NCBI RefSeq assembly: GCF_032854445.1 | Contig: NC_088302.1 | Span: 23,383,788-23,447,787 of the forward strand | Length of the DNA stretch: 64,000 bases | Source: Liolophura sinensis | Taxonomy: Eukaryota; Mollusca; Polyplacophora; Chitonida; Chitonidae | Direction of reading: 5' to 3' | Shown here: positions 50,655 through 63,518 of the stretch, piece by piece | How positions within the stretch are numbered: the stretch's first letter is position 1 | Layout of the letters: each line of letters opens with the position of its first letter | Program-made: the position numbers and the translations under genes | Notes under the pieces: model-generated | Database searches by the model: none | The model's input: the letters and a program-made list of their open reading frames with translations, nothing else | What the model was told of the DNA's origin: nothing

Positions 50655-53600
50655 TAAAATATATAAATTACGCACTACAACAGAAATTGAGAGAAATTGC
50701 TCTCAAGAAGTCACTATTCTCTTGAAGGAAATCTGAGAGAACACAATGGTTTGCACCAAACACCTGTATATGCATGTTCCTATCACTTCAAGAGACATAG
50801 TCCACCTTCACAACACATTCAACTTAACTAATTCATCAACCTTTTCAACTGCCTCTGCAACCAATATTTTGAGCATTCTGTGGGGTGTAAAGAAATAATT
50901 TGCACAGTTTTATGAAGTTTGCATCTTAAATGACGCAGACAAATCATTTAGAATTATTTACATCATAATTGTATGCATACATTCCACTGAGAAAAGGACT
51001 TCATTGGTTGAAAGGTTGAACATTTACAGTAAGCAACATGGCTTATGTTATTAAGACATGTTTATTTTTCTACCAAATTTAGAAAATTTAGTCTCATTAA
51101 AAAAGCTTAATGATTTAATCAACTAGCTGTCTAAGACACTGAACAAAACAGACTTGTTTCATTTTTTACTTTATGAGCCTCAACTGTCATACAAATTTCA
51201 GAACATGTTTCAAACAAGAGATTAAATTGTCTTGGCCTTATAAGATAAACACTGTCTGCAAAAGACAGCTCAATTACCAGTAAGTTAAACACGGGACAAA
51301 ATAGGGTTTCAGGAGTTTGTTTTAAAATCATCAAGGAATAAAAAAGATAATGTTGGCCAGAGACAGTGTCCTGTCAGCAAGCCTGGCAAGAATCCTTCAA
51401 CCCCTGTGGCTCTGAACTGATATGAACCAGCGAGTCTAATACCTCATGGCAATAAACTGATAACAAACACAGTTGTTTCTTTTTGGCAGGTCTGGAAATA
51501 CCAGTCCAAAAACGAAGCCATATTGACATCACGCTTGGAAAACAACAACACTTTCATAAAAAAGTTTTATAGACCTCAGAGTGTTGTTATTAGGTGCCTT
51601 GTCATGAGTTTATCGGAAGCAAGAGAGTAGATATGGGACTTTTCATTGAGAGATACCTTGTGCTTGTGGCTTGATTGTGGCTTACAATGTAGACACTGCT
51701 TTCATTGATTTATACAGAATTTGTTGCCAATAATGTTCTGTCACAAGTTTTCCACTCCATGCTTGATGAAGCGTTTACTGAATGCCAAATTTACAAAACT
51801 GCCTAAATAACAACAACAGCTACATGTAAACCAGTAAAAGCGGTCTTTGAATCTGTAACTCCATTATTTGTGAGAGGCTGATCTGGTATAGTGAGAATAA
51901 TGCTTGAGTGGACTCGGGGTTAATGAGAAGACCAAACTCTAAAACAAAACAATAAGAGAATTATGACTAATTAAAACTTACACCATGGTGATCAGTACTG
52001 GGTGGAGGAGTTAAGGTACAGTAGAAAGCAACTGGTCACCACCAAACATCAGACAAAACTACACAAGAGATCATCATGAAACTAGATACAAACAGACTCG
52101 AGAACAACTGAAACAAGGAAATTTTGAAAATAATCTGTCCGCAAACAGCACTGAACAGTTAATTCCCTTCTTTTGCTCTTCATAATATCTGTTTTTACCC
52201 AGCTATAGCAATCATGACATGAGTATTTCTCCGCAAGGGTTGATACCAAATTGATGGTACAGTGTCTTGCTATATTATTATGTTAAGAAACATAACCTTT
52301 CAACAATCCTGACAAACAAAAAACAGAAGTGCTGATGACAACACATCCAATATCCATACTGACAGCAGTAAATTCGACAGAGAAATATAAAAAATATTCA
52401 TTCGTCTTCCATTTTGCTCCCCTCTCAATTTCTTATTACAGAGACAAACGCACAAAAAAAACAAAAGCATATCTCACAAATATTTGGTTTAATATTGCAA
52501 ATTAATACTGATGTCTTTAAAAAGGTGAAAACATTCAATGTAACAGATCCACAATTCCACAGATAATAGCACATCAAGAAAATGAGGAAACCCAGGATTA
52601 CAATAACACTCAAAAATGAGAAGGATCACATTCCCTTTTTAATAACTCGGCTTTGGAATATATTGGCTACGACGACAACATGGCAGCTTTTTTTTTCTGC
52701 TGTCGACTTTAAGGTTTGGTGAAATTCTCATCTATCATGGTTACAAATCTGATCATCTATCTACAGAACAAAAAGTCTGACACAAAGCCAGAGATACCTT
52801 ACTATCATCAGTCCTCTGGCCGCAAATTCACGCGGGTCCAATTACAACAGCCATAGGAAAATCTGATTGTTTTGAAATTATATAAGCAGAAGACAGAAAA
52901 ACAGGAAAAAAATAAAGAAAAAAAAATCATTAAAAACTTTGCCATTACATGCGGCAATACCACAATGGGATATCAAATTTCCGTTGGCTCGCTATCTGCC
53001 ACAAGGTGAAAAACATGTCTCTGTCTGATCTGATCTGATCATGGTAATTATGTACATGGACGTACAAACTTACGGAGAGCTTATCACACATAATCAAATA
53101 CAAACAGTTAATCAAATTTTGGTCTGTGTCAGACAATCTTAAGCCAATTCCCTGAACTTGCATCAACATTTCTCGTCACACGTTGCAAAATTAAAGCGTG
53201 AGGTATGGACTGGCTTGGTATTATGCTAGCTAAAACATAATTACTTCATTTTACCGAGTAGTGTTATCAAATGGTAAATTAATTACTTCCACAGTTAAAC
53301 AAATTTGCTTGAAAGAGCTCAAGAATAAAGCAATTTGATTGCACTTATTTATTCATGTTGTTTGTAGATCAATTGAGGCAGTGCAAAATATCCAATATAG
53401 CAAAATTATTCTTGTCAAAATTATTTATTACGTTCAAAGGGTTAAACTTTTGGAAACAATTAACAAGTTTATTTAAGTATGAGCAGTTAATTGGACACAA
53501 AAGGTTTGGAGAAAGTATTTTGACTATTTGACTGAAATAAAATGCGTGTTAGTGTGTGTGGAGGGGGGGGGGAGGGGGGAGCAGGAAGTAGGTGTATTTT

Positions 53601-53795
53601 TTTTCTTCTTTGTACATGCATGCATACATTCTAACTGACCTAAACTTTTGTCCAGGACTGTTACTCATTTTGTCATATTGTAAGTGTTTTACTAAAGTTA
53701 AAGAGCTAATTTGCGGCACTGCTTGAAAGGTAACTAATATTTTATAACCCCATCAGATGACTGTCAAGCATAAAGGCATATTATTATTTATATAT
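50655..53795. other. AT-rich non-coding sequence
   Basis: No gene or array. TCTGATCTGATCTGATC near 53024-53040 is a five-base mini-repeat. G-rich sequence at about 53561-53581 is a candidate G-quadruplex. Confidence 0.5.
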
Positions 53796-53799
53796 TTTT

Positions 53800-53990
53800 T
53801 TCACCCGTGTCCAATGCTAACTGTGCTCAGAAAAATTTCACTTAGAATTCCAGTTGCATATGGGTGGAAAAAGTGCCCAAATAAACTACTGGCCTTGGGC
53901 TTTTCAAGTACCTGACAAACGTTCCGACAAGTAATGCACAAATTTTCAGCTCCACAACAACTTGGTGGAAGACATGAACAATCTTCATGT
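53800..53990 (-). mobile_element. SINE-like element, second family
   Basis: TCAGAAAAATTTCACTTAGA, GCATATGGGTGGAAAAAGTG, AACTACTGGCCTTGGGC, GTACCTGACAAACGTTCC and GACAAGTAATGCA follow the order seen at 27437. Ends are approximate. Confidence 0.5.
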
Positions 53991-54241
53991 AAGGTCACCC
54001 AATCTGCCTTTTAAGCAAACACTACTGCTTATTGCCACCCAGGCAAGGAGTCCTTGGGATTCATGCCAGACCACACAAAAGACCATCATCAACCTCTATA
54101 AATATTGCCATCAAATTCCGTCGAACAATGCGATAATTAAAGAGGTCCTAGAAAACAGAAAGTGCAGTTTAATGAATGAAACTGTGATTAGGGAATACGC
54201 CTCTCTGGCGATATTGTAGCCATGTTCAGCCTAGCCACTGG

Positions 54242-54510
54242 ATTTATTTATTTATTTGATTAATGTTTTACGTGTACTCAAGAATATTTCACTTATACAA
54301 CGGCTGAAAGCATTATGGTGGGAGGAAACCGGGCAGAACCCGTGGGAAACCCACCACCATCTGCAGGTTGCTGGCAGACCTTCCCACGTATGGCCGGAGA
54401 GGAAGCCAGCATGAGCTGGACTTAAACTCAGAGTGACCGCATTGGTGAGAGGCTCATTACTCTGCGCTAGTGCGCTAGCGCGCTAACCAACTGAGCCACA
54501 GAGGCCCCGT
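54242..54510 (-). mobile_element. Full-length SINE with target duplication
   Basis: In reverse: a TTTATTTATTTATTTG tail, TGTACTCAAGAATATTTCAC, GCATTATGGTGGGAGGAAAC, CCATCTGCAGGTTGCTGG, TCCCACGTATGGCCGGAGAG, a head-side GCTAGTGCGCTAGCGCGC and TGAGCCACAGAGGCCCC. The target duplication is CTAGCCACTGG (54231-54241) and CTATCCACTGG (54511-54521), one mismatch. Confidence 0.93.
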
Positions 54511-54521
54511 CTATCCACTGG

Positions 54522-57500
54522 AAGGCAATCACCGGCCCTGAACACCCCACTGGCTCATTTCCAATAGATTTGAACATGAAAAATTACTACAGTGGCGTAA
54601 AAAAAAGTCGCCACAATTTTACTTTACGTCATCACTCGTATTTCAACAACATCCAAGGATAATCAAATGCAAGTAATTTATGCCATTATGTTCAGTTGAT
54701 GCCAAAGTGCCAAAAAAGATAATAAAAAAATAATAATAATAATAATATGCTTAACAAATATGAAATTTGATTATGGACTGCTTGCATTGTAATCGAGTAC
54801 AGAGACCACTTTCATGCATACTAAATCATGATGGTTATGAGATAGCATTAAAAACACTACCTGGTATGGGGCTCCCGGCATCAAAAGCAAAATGGTCACC
54901 TCACGAGTTTAGTGTTACATTAAAAGCAGCAAACCATTTGTTCTACAAGTCCCAAAGGGCCCAAGTTAAACACAGACTGGAAGATTTCCTGGAATAGTGG
55001 GATAATCCATGTAGGTAGTTTTGTCGGTGGTTCTCTCATGGGTACCATCAGGGCTAAGGTTTAATACCGCGCTCACTGGTCGAGGTTACCCCCGCACAAT
55101 CCATTACCAGCCCTGCCGTCCATCATGGCACCCGGAATCACCATAGAGGGATACGCTAAAAGCTTATGTAACATTTCAACCTAACACACTTAAACACAAT
55201 GCGATTTAAAATGCATTAGAGATTGACAAATTAGGCTTTTAGGTGTAAAATAATATCATGTTCCATTAAAAGGGGTTTGGATTGCGGGCTGGCAGCTAAG
55301 TACCATTGGTGAGGATCGCGGAACACCTACTCCAAAGCCCGATCACGGAGCGGAAAAGGGTTCCGCTGCCATTGCTGACGAAGTGGTCAGTCCGTATTGC
55401 AATCCAGCACGCTAAGACCTGCAGGTGTAAATACTGAAAATGTATTATACACAAATCCCACAAGGAAATGGGTGTAAAAACTATATGCATCCTTGGACAT
55501 ATATTACTAGAACTGCTTGTCTTATATCAGCAAATATTCATGACAGAGTAAAAAAAAAAAAAAAAAAAGAACTAACATTACAGATTTGGGTTTCTTCACA
55601 CTTCTACTGTACAATGCTTTTAGTATTTGAAAAAAGCTGTAAACTCATAAAGCTTGTTAACAGCAAACATTTACTCATAGTTTTTTTCTTTGACACATGA
55701 ACTTCACTGATGATTTATAATTGGAACATAAGTTTTCAATTTCTAATAAAATCTAAAGGCCTGGAAAAAATGGTTATAAATCTCTTGGAGGTGCTTACAT
55801 GTACACCTATGAGTGTTTATGACATATGAATGCGCTTAAGAATTTGTGCGAATCCACCAGGCCTGGGACTCAGTCTTGCCACCCCTTCCTACACACTTCC
55901 ATTTCCTCAAACCTTAGCAACAAATAGTTAATGGTTTATCTTCACTTCCGCTTCTCATTTTCATCACCATTTCCTCTCGGCCAGCATTTAACTTAAATTT
56001 AATTAAAGTAAATTTTTACGCTGATTTTTTTTTTTTCAAAACTTGAAATAAAAAAAAAGCAGGGGGTGTAGCAACAAAATACCACGTATAAAATGAAAGC
56101 CCTAATTGATGCCAGAGTATTTTATTTGCTTTTTTGCTCCACAGCAAAAACTGTATTACAGCACATTAAACCGTAACATTCACTGCAGAGTTCAAGAACA
56201 TATGTGTATGATGTTAAATGAATGTTCTGTAGTTGCACATGTAAAGAAATCACTATCTGTCATAACTGTGCTGATGAAATGTTATTCGTAACTGAAGATG
56301 AAACAAAGGATCTCACCAGTACCAAGATGACAATTAGCCAGAAAAAGAAGTTAACTGTAACTCTGTATGATTGTATATTGTGGGTAATCAGTATTACTAA
56401 TCAATTATTAATTACGGTACGAAGTATATTACAGGGTATTATTAATTAATACTTACATGAATACTTACATGAATATGTGAAGCAGGAAAACGATGTAGAC
56501 ATTCGCAGTGCGGTTCTCTTACAATACCGAACAATATACATGTATGCATTGGGGTTCACTGCCTACAAGGATAAATTACATCGGCATTTTTAAAATTTCA
56601 TTGGACAAGTGAAGCCACAATGTCCGCAATCAAAATCTTCCTCCTTTCTACCTAAAATTTCCACTCAATCAAACTTCAGTCACTGAGGTGCACTTAAAAT
56701 AAAGACATGAAAGATTCATGGAAATTCCAAGAAAAAAAACATACAGCTAGACTATAAACACAGACGTTATAGAGACAACAATTAGAAATGGAAAAATTTA
56801 TTTTCACGTCTCAATTCCTGGAGAAAGCCATCAATAATGGATTGACATTCATCTGCAGCTCTTTTTCAGTGCGATAACAGATTCCAGCGAAGAGATATGT
56901 AAATAAAATATGCAGTAAATGAAGCATGGGCCGGCAGAGCATGCCCCAGAGTCAGCAGCTTTTTGGAGGCACCACTGACGCCATTCCGCTCTCGAATATA
57001 TATGTGCTTTTAGACGTGCCATGAATAGTTAACATATCAGGGCACTGAAACTGTTTGAGAACCTAAAAAGACCGTTACTTAATACTTCAATTCAAGGCAA
57101 CAGTAAGATCTATTTTATTTTTCTTTCAAAACAAATGGTGTGTTGGCTTTGGGTTTAAAATTAACATGCATTAATACGACCATGATACATCAGTGCATGT
57201 GTTTGCTCGTTATCTCTGCCCACGCATGTGATATGTTTTTGCCATAGTAGATTTGTCTGTTTGTGTTTGCGTCAATCTGCAAGTTAAATCACAGAAAAAT
57301 TTGCATGAAAATTTGCACAAAGGTTAACCTTGGATTATTGACCAAATCCATTAAATTTTAACTGATCATGATTCGGATCAGGAGTATTGTCCCTTAGAAT
57401 GTAGTGGAAGATTTGTACATGTAGCTGAAAAATAGACCAGTACTATGCTACAAATTGCCATTTCAAAAGCAGAAATAAAGAACAGACAGAGACTGGTACA

Positions 57501-58124
57501 AGATATCACACCCCACTGATACTAGCTCTGTTCTTCAGCATCCAGGCTCTCTCATGTTTGATTAATATGAGATCTTTTTTGTCTTGATCTGTTGTTAGGA
57601 ATTGTTGAAGTTCCCACTATTCCATCCACCTCATACCTACATAACACCCACCCTTGTAGAGGAGGATGTTGGCTGAAAAATTGTGAAAACATGTTACCTT
57701 GAACAGATTTTTTCAAACTTTTTCTCTCCTGAATTATTAGTTTCTTGTCTGTGTTGTAGAATGGGTTTGGGAGAAATCTTCAGTTTAAACATTACTTTTG
57801 AGCCAGAAAAGTTGGGCTTGTAACTCTTGCATGACAGCTCAACTTAATGGCAATATATGGTGGTAAGTGACCTAAAAATTGTGTCCCAATTAGAGTTTTT
57901 TTGTTTAGAAGTAAACAAGCTTTATATAATACACGTATATTATCTTCATGTGCTGAAAACTTACATTTTTCTAAACCACCTAAGAACACTTTTCTCAGGT
58001 TATTAAAACTCTTAAAATCAGGCAAAATAAGCATCCTTTTATAGGACAAAATTTTAGGTCAGTTACCATATTTAAGCAGTAAATGTGACTGAGTCGCCTT
58101 ATAATAAGCAAATATTTATCTATT
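54522..58124. other. Non-coding sequence with a candidate regulatory island
   Basis: An (AAT)n tract lies at about 54730-54746. The island at 55265-55430 is GC-richer and repeat-free. A-runs near 55550-55570 and T-runs near 56025-56036 are simple sequence. Short frames across the interval have no recognised domains. Confidence 0.45.
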
Positions 58125-58312
58125 GTTAATTTATCTGATTAGTGATTTACACTGTACTCAAGAATAGTTCATTTATACAACGGCAGCAAGCATTATGGAG
58201 AGAGGAAACCGAGCTCTGCCTGATGGAAACTCACGAGCATCCATAGGTGAAGGGCAGACCTACCCACCTTCAGCCAGAGAGGAAACCAGCATGAGCTGGA
58301 CTGGAACTCAGT
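58125..58312 (-). mobile_element. Diverged SINE, head missing
   Basis: TGATTTACACTGTACTCAAG, AATAGTTCATTTATACAACG, GCATTATGGAGAGAGGAAAC, GAAACCAGCATGAGCTGGAC and TGGAACTCAG match the family in order. The tRNA-like head is lost. Confidence 0.82.
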
Positions 58313-60080
58313 TCAGCAAATAAGCTGTATTGCTTACAAACAAACAGTGCATTTTGGTTCTCATTGCTATCACCATGATCACAGTTTGAAGACAGCTGGC
58401 CGATTGAAGACAGCAGCCACTTTGTTTTCAATTTCCCTTGCTGCAGGTCATGATGGAACAGTTCTAAGAGGATTACGCCCGATAAGGTGGGATACCCTAT
58501 GGAATTTCCAGTACCTTCATTTCACAGTGTGACATAATTTAATTTTAGCAGAACTCCTTTGAAGTTTAATTAAGCGAATTATGACTGAGAGTTTAAGCCC
58601 CAGAGGAATGGCAGACATTGTAGTACTTAAGTAAACATGGATGATCTTTAAAATTTTATACTAATCCTTTCATTACCCCACCTTTTTTGCCTTTGCAACT
58701 GCGGACTGTGGCATTTTATCTGTGATATGCCTGAATCCATACCCATATATCATGTCCATGATATCTTCAGATATTCATATACATGAACGTTCTTAACCTC
58801 TGTTATCCTACAAATGAGCCTAGATTTCACCTGCTGGATTTCTGAATTCAATAATGCTATAAACCATAAAGAAATCTAAATTACTGCTAGTAAAGCTTTT
58901 AAACCCTAAAGAAACAGAAATTGCTGCTAATTAGTAAACTTGAACACTGTGCAAACATGTTTGGAAATGCTACTAAAGGTTACATCTGTGATACAACCTG
59001 TACCCCTCACGTCCGAGAAAAAAACAGGAATAAAATAAGCCCTCACTTTGATGCTGGAAGCTAACCTGTTTTACATAGTACATGCATGTACATGTATAAC
59101 CAAGAGGACTCTGCGCAGCCTCCCCGAGTTAAAAAGCAAAAACAGAATACCAGATCAAAGTGGTAGATATATGCCTTAGCTGGCTTTTTCCCTCCCCCCA
59201 ATCAATGACTTGTCTATTACACACAGTTAAATATTTATGGCCATTTCCGCAGGAACTACCGCAGGCAAAGTGGCTGGATCTTTATCGAAGATGGACGAAG
59301 GGAGTTTTCGTCACGGCACTGACGAGCAAAAACAGTGACAGGTTGCGCGGAGACCCCCTGGCCTCGGCTCTTTGTGTCTCATTGGCAAGAAGTTTTAGAG
59401 AGTTATGAATCAAGGCAGGGACTCATAAAGCCGTCCCTCAAAACTTTAATATGCGCACAATGAATAACTGATTAAAGGAGGCAAACAGGAAGAATGGTAA
59501 GTATATTGTCAGGCACAGACCATTGTCTTCAGGAAGTCATGCAGTCTTACAGACTAGCCGCAGATTTACTGTCCGCTTAACTTCATTTCCACTCATGATT
59601 AATACATGCCATCAGATACACATGGTCAAACAGGCAAATATATATATGTTAACATCAGTGTCTAACCATGAAAGGATACATATGTACGGAACTTTGCGTA
59701 AGGAGCTTTCATAAAGCTTTCATAACTTTGCTGTTGTATATTCATTTATACACATCAGTGTCACAGCATGAGATATTATATACACACTCAGTATTGTGCA
59801 GGCACACACATGTACTGCTGTTGTCATTTATCAAGATCAATCATCAAGGTCATTCATAAAGGTGAACACATTTTGGAGCCAACACTCCATAACTGTGATA
59901 AAAATCTATTTCATTAAAATAAACAGGCTTGTATTTTCAAAATTCTTTGACTGGTAATTTTCACTTAGCTTGTATGGATTTTTTTTTTTTTAGTTTCCAT
60001 TTTCAATGTCACATTAATTACCCTTTGAAGTAAGATTTGATGAAAATACACCAGACAGCATGATACTTGACAGAAGAATA
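58313..60080. other. Non-coding sequence with a candidate regulatory island
   Basis: The interval 59180-59500 is repeat-free and GC-richer, with an 82-codon open frame (59160-59408) that has no recognised domain. The rest is AT-rich. Confidence 0.45.
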
Positions 60081-60480
60081 AATGTATGGGCTGTACCACT
60101 GAGTACTCAGTTGCATAACCCAATTGGATGTATCACTGAGTACAAGTAGTTGTATAACCCAATGGGCTGTGTCACTGAGTACTCAGTTGTATAACCCAAT
60201 GGGATGTATCACTGAGTACTCAGTTATATGACCCAATGGGCTGTATCACTAAGTGATCGGTGGTAAAACCCAATGGGCTGTATCACTTAATAATCGGTGG
60301 TAAAACCCAATGGGCTGTATCACTGAGTAATCGGTGGTAAAACCCAATGGGTTGTATCACTGAGTAATCGGTGGTAAAACCCAATGGGCTGTATCACTGA
60401 GTAATCGGTCCCAAAACCCAATGGGCTGTATCACTGAGTAATCGGTGGTAAAACCCAATGGGCTGTAATACTGTGTAATG
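60080..60480. repeat. 37-bp minisatellite
   Basis: There are about 11 units containing AACCCAATGGGCTGTATCAC, then TGAGTAATCGGTGGTAA. Regular 37-bp spacing is clear from 60269 on; the first units are diverged (ending GAGTACTCAGTTGTAT). Confidence 0.93.
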
Positions 60481-61760
60481 AACCAAATCCTATCTCCCCT
60501 TAGACAATATCCAGATGGCACTGTGAATATCTTGCTTATGGGCCACAGCTGAGTATTGGTCACCATTAAAGTGAAACCCTGTTGCTGGAGAGCTTGTAAC
60601 ACAAAATACTGTTATTGTTGCATTTATTTATTTATTTTTTTGTTTAGCTGGTAGGGTGCTTTTTATTCCATTCCACACACCTGGCATAAAGGTACAAACG
60701 GAATCAAGTCTTCAAGAGTGTATCAGATTAATTTGTTCTGGATTCAAAATTAAAACATGAGCAGGATACTACAAAACAAAGGTCTGCTAGTTTATCTTGC
60801 CGTTGTACTTGTAGTTATGTTTCTGAGGCAAGCAAATTTTCTCTTGGGCTTGGGATATTGTGGCATGAGCACGGTTACCTTTCCAATGGCGACCAGTGAA
60901 TTCAAGAAAACTGAACTGCTATTTCTTCTTTATGTAGCATTCGATCCACAATAACCATGTTCGTATAAGAAAATGGCTAATAACTGAGGTCACTGGTATC
61001 TGTGGATTGCTATAATGACATGTAGAATGTAGCTGGTGTAAGCAGACTTTTAATGTCAAACAACTTTAGAGACAGATTTACAAACAGTTGTATCAAGGGC
61101 AATTATTTATACGATTAAATGATATTTGTGATAAATTGTGACAATACATGAATAATAGTAAAGCGCTTTTAAGGTTGATCACAGATATTAAGCTAATATT
61201 GGGTTAAAGCATAACACTTACATGTAATGGACAGTAGCTGGCAAGAGAGATTCATGTATTGGTAAAGAGAGAAAAGGAAGACGGAAGGCCAAACCACTCA
61301 CGAAGGCTTTTCCCACACCAAACACTAGCAGAGCATATACAAAAAGCATCCTATTTCTTTGCTTTTCTTTTGGATGTCACAAGAATCCTTTGAGCTCATT
61401 TTTGCTTTGCCTTTGCTTCCCACGTGTTGTTCACATGGAACTAGATACCTTACTTTATTTTCAAGAATTTCACCTTTAAAAGGCTAGCTGTGATTTGCTG
61501 GCAAAAGAAAAAGCACAGGAAGGAAAAGTTCATATCTGGTGGCATTAAATGTCAAGAAGCAGTCTAAGTGGCAAGGATACAACTCACAATGAATTTCTTG
61601 GAAAAGACGATGAAAAGGGTGGCTATACTCTGTCCCTTTAAAGTAATGAATACAATTTTTGCAGTATTCCAAATGGCTTTGGCTGAATATCGTTCAAACA
61701 CGTACATGCAAAAAGAAACAATGCAGCGAAAACTGGGCTGGAAACCAAATTTGGTGTCTT
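60481..61760. other. AT-rich non-coding sequence
   Basis: I see no repeat array, gene or RNA gene. Frames at 60757-60954 and 61484-61762 have no recognised domain. Confidence 0.5.
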
Positions 61761-61761
61761 G

Positions 61762-61912
61762 ATTTATTTATTTAATTAATTTGTGCTTTATATTGTACTC
61801 AAGAATATTTCACTTAGACGAAGACGGCCAACATTACAGTGGGAGGAAACCTGGAGGGCCCTGAGGAAAACTTAACCATCCGCAGGTTGCTGCAGTCCTT
61901 TCCACATGACAT
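61762..61912 (-). mobile_element. 5'-truncated diverged SINE
   Basis: In reverse: a GATTTATTTATTTAATTAAT tail, TTGTACTCAAGAATATTTCA, ACATTACAGTGGGAGGAAAC and CCATCCGCAGGTTGCTGC. The head is missing. A further degraded SINE-like stretch (AAGAATATCTTACATACG, GCGGAGGAAACCTGATAG, GGCAAGTTACTGACAAACTC) follows at about 62015-62145. Confidence 0.8.
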
Positions 61913-62403
61913 TGGTGTCTTAAAGATCACGTTTCAGCAGGGTGCTGCAGCAATATCCGCGTCGAAGCACCATCTTACAAGGATTGGTTAAGTGACTGTA
62001 ATTTAACATCATGATTAAGAATATCTTACATACGCAACAACAATCAGTTTTTTGAGCGGAGGAAACCTGATAGCCCTACGTAACGTTCTGCCTTCTAGCC
62101 AGAGATCCGAGTTGAATGCCCTTTGGCAAGTTACTGACAAACTCACACACAGAAATGTACACACGCACACCATATCTATGGAAAACAAGTGTTCCCTGGT
62201 CAAAGGTTAAATGGCTAATGTGACAGCCACAGAAGCGTTATTGTCCAAAGTATGATCATCAAGGCAACACAAACAGTGCAATAATGGGAATCCACAAATT
62301 CCTTGTCCAAGTCTGGGTTTGAAAAAAAAAACATTGACACAGCACTGACTGATTAGAGATTAGAGGACTCAAATAATGTTGTTAAATACACACATGTCAC
62401 TGC

Positions 62404-63265
62404 AATGGGATAGTGCAGGTATTGACTGTGGACTGGAATAGTGCAGGTATTGACTGTGGGACTGGAGTAGTGCAGGTATTGATGGTGGACTGGAATAGTG
62501 CAGGAATTGACTGTGGACTGGATAGTGCAGGTATTGATAGTGGACTGGAATAGTGCAGGTATTGACTGTGACTGGAATAGTGCAGGAATTGACTGTAGAC
62601 TGGAATAGTGCAGGAATTGACTGTGGACTGGAATAGTGCAGGTCCTTGATAGTGGACTGGAATAGTGCAGGTATTGATAGTGGACTTGAATAGTGCGGGA
62701 ATTGACTGTGGACTGGAATAGTGCAGGAATTGACTGTGGACTGGAATAGTGCAGGAATTGACTGTGGACTGGAATAGTGCAGGTATTGATAGTGGACTGG
62801 AATAGTGCAGGTATTGACAGTGGACTGGAATAGTGCAGGTATTGACTGTGGACTGGAATAGTGCAGGAATTGACTGTGGACTTGAATAGAGCAGGTCTTG
62901 ATAGTGGACTTGAATAGTGCAGGTATTGATAGTGGACTTGAATAGTGCAGGAATTGACTGTGGACTTGAATAGTGCAGGTATTGACTGTGGACTGGAATA
63001 GTGCAGGAATTGACTGTGGACTGGAATAGAGCAGGAATTGACTGTGGACTGAATAGAGCAGGCATTGACTGTGGACTGGAATGGTGCAGGAACTGACTGT
63101 GGACTGGAAATAGTGCAGGAATTGACTGTGGACTGGAATAGTGCAGGAATTGACTGTGGACTGGAATGGTGCAGGAACTGACTGTGGACTGGAATAGTGC
63201 AGGAATTGAACTGTGGACTGGAATAATGCAGGAATTGACTGTGGACTGGAACAATGCAGGTTTTG
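62404..63265. repeat. 28-bp minisatellite
   Basis: There are about 30 units of the type GACTGTGGACTGGAATAGTG then CAGGAATT, with variants CAGGTATT, TGATAGTGGAC and one-base indels. The 294-codon minus-strand frame (62397-63281) cycles through three frames because the unit is not a multiple of three; it is an artefact. Confidence 0.95.
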
Positions 63266-63296
63266 ATCGTCGACTAGTCACAATTAGGGTAGAGTA

Positions 63297-63516
63297 ACCC
63301 TAATTCCTCAACCTTTTCGCATATGAAAGAGCAACTTTCAATTTAATTTATACACAATTTTAATTTGATTTTGGAGATAAAACGTTGGTGGATTGGCCAG
63401 TTTCAGGGCCTCACAAAAAGTATAATTTTATCAGTCTACACAGAATAATGCCCTTCAGATTATGCTTGAATAAACACATTGCAAACATGCAAAAAAGCTT
63501 GCATGAAGATTTACAG
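63297..63516. mobile_element. TA-flanked MITE, copy 3
   Basis: This 220-bp copy is bounded by TA at 63295-63296 and 63517-63518. It starts ACCCTAATTCCTCAACC then TTTTCGCATATGAAAGAGC, holds AAAAAGTATAATTTTATCAG and TTGAATAAACACATTGCAAA, and ends in TTACAG before TA. Its inverted right end is more decayed than in the other copies. It lies about 30 bp from the 28-bp minisatellite. Confidence 0.78.
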
Positions 63517-63518
63517 TA

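Noticed and set aside
62397-63281. A 294-codon minus-strand frame
   Set aside because: The 28-bp unit shifts frame each copy, so the protein cycles through three readings of the same repeat. This is not expected for a real coding repeat.
63283-63305. Telomere-like TTAGGG and CCCTAA words
   Set aside because: There is only one copy of each, forming a small inverted repeat that overlaps the MITE end; no telomeric array.
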